A stretch of 8,785 bases of DNA from Deltaproteobacteria bacterium (GTDB lineage: Bacteria > Desulfobacterota > Desulfobacteria > Desulfobacterales > Desulfatirhabdiaceae): contig JAJYBO010000117.1 in assembly GCA_021778975.1 (NCBI GenBank), forward strand, positions 1 to 8,785, read 5' to 3'. The notes beneath the pieces are model-generated. The model was given only the letters and a program-made list of their open reading frames with translations, ran no database searches and was not told the origin of the DNA. Position numbers and translations under genes: made by a program. Positions within the stretch are counted from its first letter, which is position 1. Each line of letters opens with the position of its first letter. This document shows, piece after piece, positions 1 to 6,764 of the stretch.

Positions 1-1296
1 TTCGTAGCCGCGGTCGGATGGGTGGTAAAAACGCCGTTTTTTCAACGCATCCGGCAGATAGCTCTGCGGGACGAACGCATCTTGATAGTCATGCGCGTAC
101 TGGTAGCCGTCTCCGTATCCCAGGTCTTTCATCAAGCGGGTTGGTGAATTCCGGATGTGAAACGGCGTCGGAAGCGCTCCGGATTCCTTCGCCGTGCGAA
201 GCGCCGTTCCCAGCGCCACATAGACGCTGTTGCTTTTGGGGGCGGTGGCCAGATAGACGACCGCCTGCGCCAGCGCCAGTTCGCCTTCGGGGCTGCCCAG
301 CATCCGGAAGGCTTCTGTGGCGCGCAGGGCGATATCGAGGGCATATGGATCCGCATTGCCGATGTCTTCCGAGGCAAACCGGATCATACGTCTGGCCACA
401 TACAGCGGATCTTCGCCCGACACCAGCATCCGCGCCAGCCAGTACAGCGCTGCATCCGGATCGCTGCCCCGGAGGCTCTTGTGCAGCGCGGAAATCAGGT
501 TGTAATGCTCTTCGCCGGACTTGTCATAAAGCAGTGCTTTTTTCTGCACGGCCCGTTCGATGTCCTTTGCCGTAATTTCACGGGGGGCATGGGCGTCCGT
601 TTCTGCAGATTCCGACATTATCAGCGACGCTGCTGTTTCGAGGCTGTTCAGCGCGCTGCGGGCGTCACCGTCCGCCATGTGAACCAGGGCGCTTACCGCC
701 TCCGGGGCGAGGGTGAGACCGGTTTTTCCCAGACCCCGCTGCGTATCGCTCAGCGCGTTGCGGATAATGGCGTCGAGGGCTTCCGCGGACAGCATCTTCA
801 GTACGATCACACGACACCGGGACATCAGCGCCGGGATGACCTCGAACGACGGATTTTCCGTCGTGGCGCCAATCAGGGTGATAAGTCCGTTTTCCACATG
901 CGGTAAAAACGCATCCTGCTGCGATTTGTTGAACCGGTGAATTTCATCCACAAACAGGATGGTTCTTTTGCGGTAGAGCCGCTGCTGATCCGAAGCGATC
1001 CGGATAACCTCTCGGATTTCCTTGACGCCAGAAAGCACCGCAGAAAAATGCACGAAATGACAGCGGGTTTCATGGGCGACGATTCGGGCGAGTGTGGTTT
1101 TGCCACAGCCGGGCGGCCCCCAGAGTATCATGGAAAATATACGGTCGCTAAAAATGGCGTGACGCAGCGGCGTTCCCTCGCCGACAGCCTCCGGCTGCCC
1201 CCGAAATTCATCGAGGGTGTGGGGACGCATGCGTTCGGCCAGCGGATGCCCTGCCTCAGCGGTCATCTGCGCCTGAAAATCGAAGATATCCGCCAT
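1..1296 (-). CDS. rarA: Replication-associated recombination protein A (RarA/MgsA), AAA+ ATPase, 3' end beyond window
   Basis: RarA belongs to the clamp-loader-like AAA+ ATPases and acts in the cytoplasm at stalled replication forks. The frame starts at ATG 1296 (MADIFDFQAQMT) and stays open for 432 codons to the window edge, ending ...FYHPSDRGYE. E. coli RarA has about 447 residues, so only a short C-terminal tail should be missing. Visible motifs are Walker A GPPGCGKT (60-67, K66), Walker B ILFVDEIHRF with D117 and E118, and GATTENPSFE (143-152) around sensor 1. Later come the sensor-2 segment DGDARSALN and the RarA signature region FASEDIGNADP in the C-terminal tetramerisation half. The start lies 6 bases after the der stop, so the two genes are probably cotranscribed. 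No strong Shine-Dalgarno precedes the start, so translation may be coupled to der. I see no frameshift. Confidence 0.95.
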   Translation of the reverse strand, partial: MADIFDFQAQMTAEAGHPLAERMRPHTLDEFRGQPEAVGEGTPLRHAIFSDRIFSMILWGPPGCGKTTLARIVAHETRCHFVHFSAVLSGVKEIREVIRIASDQQRLYRKRTILFVDEIHRFNKSQQDAFLPHVENGLITLIGATTENPSFEVIPALMSRCRVIVLKMLSAEALDAIIRNALSDTQRGLGKTGLTLAPEAVSALVHMADGDARSALNSLETAASLIMSESAETDAHAPREITAKDIERAVQKKALLYDKSGEEHYNLISALHKSLRGSDPDAALYWLARMLVSGEDPLYVARRMIRFASEDIGNADPYALDIALRATEAFRMLGSPEGELALAQAVVYLATAPKSNSVYVALGTALRTAKESGALPTPFHIRNSPTRLMKDLGYGDGYQYAHDYQDAFVPQSYLPDALKKRRFYHPSDRGYE

Positions 1297-1302
1297 AGTT
1301 CA

Positions 1303-2634
1303 TTATGGATTCCGGTTGCCGCGTTCCCGGAACATCATGCGGATGGGGGTATGGTGCAACCCGAACGCCATCCGGATTTGATTGATCAAGTAGCGTTCAT
1401 ACGAAAAGTGAACCCCTTCGGGACAATTGACAAACGCCACGAACGCCGGCGGTTTGACGGAGACCTGAGCGGCATAATAAAAGCGAAGACGTTTGCCTTT
1501 GTATATCGGTGGCTCTTTATCCTGTGTCGCCTGCTCTATAAGCCGGTTCAGCGCGCCGGTCCCGATGCGGGTGGCGTACTGGGCGTAAACGGTATCCACC
1601 TGATCGAAAATGGATGAAACCCGCAGCCCGGTGCGCGCGGAAATGGTGATGGCCGGCGCGAAATTTAAAAATTTGGCGTTATATCGGAGGTCTTCGAGAT
1701 ATTGTTTGACATTTTTCCGCTCTTGAGCGACCGCATCCCATTTGTTGAGCAGCAATACGCAGCCGCAGCCCTTTTCGAACGCGTATCCGGCCACATGGAT
1801 ATCCTGATCGGTAACGCCTTCTTCGGCATCCAGCACGATCAGCGCCACATCGCAGCGCTCCATGCTTTTGAGGGATTTGATGATCGAAAATTTTTCTATT
1901 TTTTCATCCACTTTGGACTTGCGGCGAATGCCTGCGGTGTCTATCAGAAGATAGGATTTGCCTTCGTATCGGCATTCCGTATCAATCGCATCGCGGGTGG
2001 TGCCAGGAATATCGCTGACCAGAAGCCGATCTTTCCCCAGCAGCCGGTTGATCAGCGACGATTTGCCCACATTGGGTCTGCCGATCACCGCAATCTTGAT
2101 GGGGGCGGGAGATGTCTGGTCTGTCCGAGGCCGGGAGGGGTCTGGGAAAACGCGGATTAGCGCATCCAGAAAATCCGGCACGCCGTAATTGTGTTCCGCG
2201 GACAACGAGAAAATGGTTTCAATGCCCAGCGTGTAAAACTCGAACAGATGGTCTTCATGTTCCAGGCCGTCAATTTTGTTTACCACATAGAATACCGGCT
2301 GGGATACGGAGCGCAACATGTCGAGAATATCCCGGTCGTAGGGAGAAAGGCCGGATTTGCCATCCATCACCATGACGATGACAGCGGCGTCCTGAATGGC
2401 CTGCATTACCTGGCTGCGAACGAGCGGTGAGAAAGTATCGGCGTCACCCGTCAGATAACCACCGGTATCCACAACGGAAAAAGCCACATCATCCCATACC
2501 GCGTCTCCGTAGTGGCGGTCTCTGGTGACGCCGGGCCGGTTATCTACCAGGGCGTTCTGGGTTCGGGTAATACGGTTGAACAGCGTGGATTTACCGACAT
2601 TGGGTCTTCCCACAAGCGCTACGACAGGTTTCAT
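1303..2634 (-). CDS. der: Ribosome assembly GTPase Der (EngA)
   Basis: Der is an essential GTPase with two tandem G domains that acts in maturation of the 50S ribosomal subunit. The protein has 443 residues, the normal size for the shorter bacterial forms. G domain 1 has P-loop GRPNVGKST (9-17), DTGG (56-59) and NKID (119-122). G domain 2 has GRPNVGKSS (185-193), DTAG (232-235) and NKWD (297-300). The rest, from about residue 355, is the KH-like RNA-binding domain, ending in a FRER motif typical of the family. The reading frame is open for 30 further codons upstream (to 2724), but homologues begin at MKPVVALVGRPN, so ATG 2634 is preferred. GGGA lies about 9 bases upstream as a weak ribosome binding site. 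rarA follows 6 bases after the stop. Confidence 0.97.
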   Translation of the reverse strand: MKPVVALVGRPNVGKSTLFNRITRTQNALVDNRPGVTRDRHYGDAVWDDVAFSVVDTGGYLTGDADTFSPLVRSQVMQAIQDAAVIVMVMDGKSGLSPYDRDILDMLRSVSQPVFYVVNKIDGLEHEDHLFEFYTLGIETIFSLSAEHNYGVPDFLDALIRVFPDPSRPRTDQTSPAPIKIAVIGRPNVGKSSLINRLLGKDRLLVSDIPGTTRDAIDTECRYEGKSYLLIDTAGIRRKSKVDEKIEKFSIIKSLKSMERCDVALIVLDAEEGVTDQDIHVAGYAFEKGCGCVLLLNKWDAVAQERKNVKQYLEDLRYNAKFLNFAPAITISARTGLRVSSIFDQVDTVYAQYATRIGTGALNRLIEQATQDKEPPIYKGKRLRFYYAAQVSVKPPAFVAFVNCPEGVHFSYERYLINQIRMAFGLHHTPIRMMFRERGNRNP

Positions 2635-2722
2635 AATATTTCCCAGGTAATGGGTGATGGTAAAATGATCTTGCGATCTTCGGATTTTTCCGCAACCTGC
2701 AATGAAAAAACATGTACATATC

Positions 2723-2737
2723 ATACGGCATCCGTAT
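2723..2737. repeat. Inverted repeat ATACGG-CAT-CCGTAT upstream of der
   Basis: Two perfect 6-base arms surround a 3-base centre. The repeat lies just downstream of the candidate der promoter, in what would be the early leader. It could be an operator half-site pair or a small RNA hairpin. There is no T-run after it on the minus strand, so it does not look like a terminator. It may also be chance. Confidence 0.4.
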
Positions 2738-2753
2738 TTCTCTGAACCCGCCG

Positions 2754-2782
2754 AGTTTAATTAAATTTTATCCGCCTTGCAA
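2754..2782 (-). promoter_or_regulatory. Candidate sigma70-type promoter for der-rarA
   Basis: Read on the minus strand, TTGCAA (2782-2777) is followed after 17 bases by TAAACT (2759-2754). Each hexamer matches 4 of 6 consensus positions, and the surroundings are AT-rich. Transcription would start near 2747 and give a leader of a little over 100 bases before der. This rests on motif matching only. Confidence 0.33.
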
Positions 2783-2845
2783 TGATTAATCGGAACGATA
2801 CTGGCAGTGCCGAGAACAGGAAACATTTTATCAATCCCTCCAGCC

Positions 2846-2854
2846 TGGCATAAT
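2846..2854 (+). promoter_or_regulatory. Candidate extended -10 promoter for the Gate-domain gene
   Basis: TGGCATAAT contains a TG dinucleotide, one spacer base, and CATAAT, which matches 5 of 6 positions of the -10 consensus. The expected -35 position (TTTTAT, 2826-2831) is poor, as is common for extended -10 promoters. A separate TTGACA occurs at 2859-2864 but has no good -10 at the right distance. A start near 2861 would give a leader of about 140 bases. Confidence 0.28.
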
Positions 2855-3001
2855 TGTATTGACAAAGACTTTTATATCGGATTAGGAAGACAGGCGTCTT
2901 TTTCAGACACAAGTTTCGCTCTCTCATAGAGGCCGCGAAAAAGACAACAAGCCCGACAGGTTGTGGAAGATAACGAGGTACAAGAGATCGAGATAGATAA
3001 A

Positions 3002-3955
3002 ATGTCACCTGAATTCTACAGAGTTGTTACCCCCATAAAACTTGGTCTTATCACCGGCTCGGTAAGCGGGTGGATCGCCTATGTCTGGTTGCTGAAGATC
3101 ATGATTCCCGTTTCTTTCCTGACATTCCTCTTGGATTACAGCGGGGTGATGCACCATCTGGATTTTGCACTGATTCCTTTCATGCGCCTGATTGATTTGC
3201 CGCCGTCTGCGGCCATCCCTCTGGCGGCAGGCATGTTGACCGGTATTTATGGGGGAATCGCCGCCATGACGGTGCTGTCGTTTTCGATGAATCAAATGAC
3301 GCTGATCGCCATATTTCTGCTGATTTCTCACAATATGATCGTGGAAAGCGTGGTTCAGGGTAAATCTGGAATGGCGTCCCTGAAGACCGTTCTGGTGCGG
3401 TTGACGGCTTCCGTCGTTACGGTGCTGGCGGTGGCGCGATGTATGGATGTGAATGCCGGTGCTGCATTGTCCGCGCTTGCGTCAGCGCCGCCGGTGCAAA
3501 CCTTCTGGGATGCCGTCTCGTCCTGGGGAATTGCAACCGGCTGGCTCTCTCTCAAGATTTTTATCATCATAATGGCGCTGATGATGGTGCTGGGGTTGAT
3601 GAAATCTTTCAATATCATCTATGGACTGGTGCGGCTTTTGAAACCGGTGTTGTGGTTGATGGGGATTGGCGAACGGGTGGGGCTGATGTGGCTGACGGCC
3701 GTGATCTTTGGCGTGGCGTATGGATCCGCGGTCATTGTGGAAGAATTTCGGGAAGGCAATATCGCCCCCGACCAACTGACGAAGCTCCACATTTCGATTG
3801 GCATCAACCATTCGATGGTGGAGGATCCGGCCCTGTTCGCCGCGCTGGGGATCAGTCTTTTCTGGTTGTGGGTTCCCCGATTGATTACCGCAATTGTGGC
3901 GGTGCGCCTCTTCGATCTCTGGAAAATTGTCGAGAGAACCTGTCTGAAACGCTGA
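3002..3955 (+). CDS. Nucleoside recognition (Gate) domain integral membrane protein
   Basis: This is a polytopic inner-membrane protein of about 317 residues in the Gate/nucleoside-recognition group, related to the SpmA/SpmB, YjiH and FeoB/CNT gate modules. No substrate can be assigned. Hydrophobic segments lie near residues 24-45, 68-108, 127-146, 181-200, 205-222, 226-246 and 277-303. The two halves carry matching motifs: SHNMIVES near 109-116 and NHSMVEDP near 269-276. This suggests two Gate repeats in one chain, where SpmA and SpmB split them between proteins. The frame is also open to a GTG at 2963, which would add 13 acidic residues. I chose ATG 3002 because the added stretch resembles no membrane-protein start, but neither start has a strong ribosome binding site. 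It stands alone and converges on the cyclase gene, with 12 bases between stops. Confidence 0.8.
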   Translation: MSPEFYRVVTPIKLGLITGSVSGWIAYVWLLKIMIPVSFLTFLLDYSGVMHHLDFALIPFMRLIDLPPSAAIPLAAGMLTGIYGGIAAMTVLSFSMNQMTLIAIFLLISHNMIVESVVQGKSGMASLKTVLVRLTASVVTVLAVARCMDVNAGAALSALASAPPVQTFWDAVSSWGIATGWLSLKIFIIIMALMMVLGLMKSFNIIYGLVRLLKPVLWLMGIGERVGLMWLTAVIFGVAYGSAVIVEEFREGNIAPDQLTKLHISIGINHSMVEDPALFAALGISLFWLWVPRLITAIVAVRLFDLWKIVERTCLKR

Positions 3956-3967
3956 AATATCAGACGG

Positions 3968-5854
3968 CTATTTTCTTCCCGTCACCCGATATGCGGCCAC
4001 CGGTTGTTTTTTTCCTTTGAGGAATATTTCGCCCATCTCCAGCGTTGTAAACTCGTTTTTGACCAATTGCCAGGTGGATTCACCGATGCAGATGCGGCAG
4101 GGGGTCATCATGGGATCGAGAACGAAACGGTCTTTCAGAAAACTTTCTAACCTTGACGCCACATTGACCGAGTCTCCGATCAATGTGTATTCCATCCGGT
4201 GGGCGCTGCCAAGACTTCCGGCGACCACAGGCCCGGTGTAAATACCGATCCGCATGGTGACAATCGGACGTTGCGCCACTTTGTTATGGTGATTCAACTG
4301 GAGCAGACGATATTGCATGGCCAGCGCGGCATCCACAGCGTGAATGGCGTCCTGCTGTATGTCCGCCAGGTCTTTGCGGGGAATCGGAGCGCCGAAAGCG
4401 GCCATGATGGCGTCGCCGATAAATTTGCAGATGACCCCCTGATGGACGATGATTTGTTCGGTCATGGCGCCGAGAATTTCGTTCAGCCATGAGAAAAGTG
4501 TTTCGGGGAGCATGGTTTCCGCGGTGGTCGTGAATCCGGCGATGTCCATGAACAGAATCGTGGCGTCCAGCGAGCGGGGAACCGCCTTGCCCTCATGAAT
4601 GACAACATCCGGCTGTTCGCAGATGATATCGGCGAATTCCTTGGAGACATGGGCGGCGAAAAGCCCCATGATTTGCGTTCTCCGGCGTTTCTCCGCGCCC
4701 AGCATGAAGGCGGGCGTGATAACGGTCGCAAGCCCCCAGGCGATTGCCGGCGCCACCGGGGGTATCCACCAGCCCTGAAGAAACGCGATCACGGAAATCA
4801 GTCCGATTCCGAAGATACCCGACAGAGCCGCGCCGGTCACCTTTCGGATTGAATCCGCGCGAAATCCGGCCATTCCGCCAACAAGGCTGCAAAAAAGAAT
4901 CCAGATCATTTCCATCCAGACAGTTGTGGTCCGAATCGGTTTTCGTTCGCCCATTCCGAATGCGATCAACTGGCTTGCGGCAAGGGCGTGCAGTGTGACG
5001 CCCGATATTTGACCAATGGGCGTGTAGAAATAATCCTTGATGCTTTCCGCGGATACGCCGATAAGAACGAGGCGACCCGCAACCATATCTGAGGGAAAAA
5101 CATTCTTCAACACCCCGGAAATATTGATATGAGGTATCTGTTCCGTTCTGTCCCTGAAGTCGAGCAAGGTCTGATAACCGCCAGCATCAGCGTGATAATA
5201 GCCGCCGTCGTTGGTTTCAAATGGTGTGATGGCGATTCTTCCCAATTGAAAGAGACCGGGATTGGCGGGGCAGGGGCCTGAAAACACGCCTTCAGGCGTC
5301 AGAAACGCCAGAGCAAGGCGCAGACCGAAGGAATAGAAAATGTCTTTGCCGTTGTCCATGAACAGGAGCGTGCGGCGCATCATGCCGTCGGCATCCGGCG
5401 TCATATCCACAAAGCCGATCTGATCGGTACCCTGAAGACAGTGGGGGCCGCGAACTCCATAAGAATGGCCGGAGCCGCATTTCATGACGCAGATGATTTC
5501 AGGATGCCGTTTCAGTACGGAGGTCAGATGTTCATGACCCGGCGGCATGGGGATATCACGGTACATATCCACACCGACCGCCCGCGGATGACGCCGCATC
5601 AAGTTTTCCAGCGCTCTTGCAAGAAGCTCGTCGGGAATTGGCCATTGTCCGAGTTCCTGAATGTCGCTTTCTGTAATCGTGATCAGCGTCATACGGTTCC
5701 GGATGGGTGTGCGCCGGGGCTGCTGCTTCAGGAGGATGTCATATGCGGCAAGTTCCGGAAACTCCATCAGCCCCATCCGCCACAGACCTGCGATCAGAAC
5801 GAAGACGCACAGACCGGTCAGTAATCCATTGAGTTTTGTGTTGCCGATACGCAT
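3968..5854 (-). CDS. CHASE2-domain class III adenylate/guanylate cyclase
   Basis: This 628-residue membrane receptor should bind an extracytoplasmic signal and make cAMP (or cGMP) in the cytoplasm. Residues 9-29 form the first membrane helix. Residues about 30-300 match a CHASE2 sensor. Three more helices follow near 312-330, 340-359 and 366-386, then a class III catalytic domain (about 428-628). All six canonical catalytic positions are present: metal-binding D437 (FMDIAGFT) and D481 (KFIGDAIMAAFG), substrate-specifying K477 and T557, and transition-state N564 and R568 (VNVASR). Threonine at the second specificity site is typical of class IIIb enzymes, which favour ATP and are often bicarbonate-responsive. 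The start is fixed because an in-frame TAA lies 15 bases upstream with no standard start codon between. No Shine-Dalgarno is visible. The gene is divergent from the cytochrome operon. Confidence 0.93.
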   Translation of the reverse strand: MRIGNTKLNGLLTGLCVFVLIAGLWRMGLMEFPELAAYDILLKQQPRRTPIRNRMTLITITESDIQELGQWPIPDELLARALENLMRRHPRAVGVDMYRDIPMPPGHEHLTSVLKRHPEIICVMKCGSGHSYGVRGPHCLQGTDQIGFVDMTPDADGMMRRTLLFMDNGKDIFYSFGLRLALAFLTPEGVFSGPCPANPGLFQLGRIAITPFETNDGGYYHADAGGYQTLLDFRDRTEQIPHINISGVLKNVFPSDMVAGRLVLIGVSAESIKDYFYTPIGQISGVTLHALAASQLIAFGMGERKPIRTTTVWMEMIWILFCSLVGGMAGFRADSIRKVTGAALSGIFGIGLISVIAFLQGWWIPPVAPAIAWGLATVITPAFMLGAEKRRRTQIMGLFAAHVSKEFADIICEQPDVVIHEGKAVPRSLDATILFMDIAGFTTTAETMLPETLFSWLNEILGAMTEQIIVHQGVICKFIGDAIMAAFGAPIPRKDLADIQQDAIHAVDAALAMQYRLLQLNHHNKVAQRPIVTMRIGIYTGPVVAGSLGSAHRMEYTLIGDSVNVASRLESFLKDRFVLDPMMTPCRICIGESTWQLVKNEFTTLEMGEIFLKGKKQPVAAYRVTGRK

Positions 5855-5897
5855 AATATATAGGTTTTAACCGTCCGAAACATCCCCCGGTTTTCGG

Positions 5898-5926
5898 TTG
5901 ACATATTCTGCAAATTCTGTATTGAT
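5898..5926 (+). promoter_or_regulatory. Candidate promoter for the cytochrome operon
   Basis: A perfect TTGACA -35 box (5898-5903) is followed after 17 bases by ATTGAT (5921-5926), or after 16 bases by TATTGA. Both are only weak -10 boxes, with about 3 of 6 matches. A weak -10 at a good -35 would suit an activated or regulated promoter, and a palindrome covers the -10 region. The leader to the first cytochrome gene would be about 155 bases. Confidence 0.3.
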
Positions 5927-5929
5927 ACA
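5918..5929. promoter_or_regulatory. Palindromic operator candidate TGTAT-TG-ATACA
   Basis: Two perfect 5-base arms flank a 2-base centre, and the symmetry continues beyond one mismatch (TT before, AA after). It overlaps the candidate -10 region of the cytochrome operon and lies between divergent genes, where a dimeric regulator could act on either. It contains TTGAT, one half of an FNR/CRP-type site, but the other half does not match at the FNR spacing. The regulator is unknown. Confidence 0.33.
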
Positions 5930-6088
5930 AAACGTTTCTGCCATTGCGCTGGGATAAAAAAATACTGGCGGTAGAGAGAGTATGCGATATACATGGCATG
6001 AAATCAAGATGCGGAGTAATCTGGAAAAATGGGGGAGCCACTTTGCCGATGCTGTTCAACAACCTGCCAGCCGCCTGAGAGGACATTC

Positions 6089-6676
6089 ATGAAGCCATAC
6101 CAGAAAAGACTGCTGCTCGTCGGACTTGGAATCATCGTCGCATTCCCGCTGTTCAGCATCACCTACTACACGATGGTCCGCACATCAACCCCTCAGTTTT
6201 GCGCTTCCTGCCACGAAATCCAATATGCGGTCAATACCTGGAGGACATCATCCCACGTCAACAACAAGCGGGGATTTGTCGCGGATTGTATGGACTGCCA
6301 TCTTCCCGCGCCCCAGGATATGGCCAATTTCTTCTTCACCAAGACACTTCACGGCATCAAGGATGTCGCCGCCCATTTCATTCTGCGGGAATACAATCAT
6401 GCCGAAAACCGCGCGGCGGCCTATGCATCTTTCAAGAACGAGCAGTGCGAGAAATGCCACCGCAATATTTTGTATATGCCATACAATCGGGGGGCCATGC
6501 TGGCTCACCGTTCCGTCATATACGCCAGACCCGGTTACGAAAAAAAATGCGTCTCCTGTCACAGAAATCTGGTGCATAACGCTGTCCAGCAATATCAGTA
6601 TCCTCAGATGCGCGGCCCCTACCGCTGTGAAGGCATTCAGGATGATGATGTACGGAAGGTGGCGGCCACCAGATAG
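6089..6676 (+). CDS. NapC/NirT/NrfH-family membrane-anchored tetraheme cytochrome c
   Basis: Family members oxidise membrane quinol and pass electrons to a periplasmic reductase. The protein has 195 residues: one N-terminal membrane anchor (about 8-29) and a periplasmic domain with four heme-binding motifs, CASCH (38-42), CMDCH (67-71), CEKCH (120-124) and CVSCH (154-158). The size and four hemes fit NrfH/NapC. In NrfH the heme-1 motif continues as CxxCHxM, where Met is an axial ligand; here that position is Ile44 (CASCHEI), so heme-1 ligation must differ. C180 is outside any heme motif. ATG 6089 was chosen over an in-frame upstream ATG at 6029 because GAGAGGA lies 5 bases before it and the anchor starts directly after it. 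The next gene, an HAO-family octaheme cytochrome, begins 88 bases downstream and is the likely redox partner. Confidence 0.92.
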   Translation: MKPYQKRLLLVGLGIIVAFPLFSITYYTMVRTSTPQFCASCHEIQYAVNTWRTSSHVNNKRGFVADCMDCHLPAPQDMANFFFTKTLHGIKDVAAHFILREYNHAENRAAAYASFKNEQCEKCHRNILYMPYNRGAMLAHRSVIYARPGYEKKCVSCHRNLVHNAVQQYQYPQMRGPYRCEGIQDDDVRKVAATR

Positions 6677-6764
6677 ATTTTTGTCGGTTGATTTCTGACC
6701 GGTGATCCCATCCTGGTTATTGTCTTGTGAATCATAGTAAAAATCTACAGAAAGGGGCGAAACG

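Noticed and set aside
157..906. Plus-strand open frame of 249 codons opposite rarA
   Set aside because: It is entirely antisense to a convincing RarA frame and has no recognisable motif, so I treat it as a shadow.
2846..2862. TGGCA followed by TATTGA, resembling a sigma54 -24/-12 promoter
   Set aside because: The GG-to-GC spacing is wrong and no GC occurs at the -12 position.
2757..3008. Possible 83-residue minus-strand protein in the divergent intergenic region
   Set aside because: It would overlap the start of the Gate-domain gene, lacks a clear ribosome binding site and resembles no family I recognise.
3439..4020. Plus-strand open frame of 193 codons across the end of the Gate-domain gene
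   Set aside because: It is another frame of the same strand within a clear membrane-protein gene and runs into the convergent cyclase gene; no domain is visible.
5994..6010. TGGCATG followed by AAGATGC, a second sigma54-like sequence before the cytochrome operon
   Set aside because: The downstream GC is 2 to 3 bases too far from the GG for sigma54 recognition.
6677..6764. Possible separate promoter or small gene between the two cytochrome genes
   Set aside because: Only the ribosome binding site of the octaheme gene is evident; I see no convincing promoter, hairpin or start codon with coding potential.
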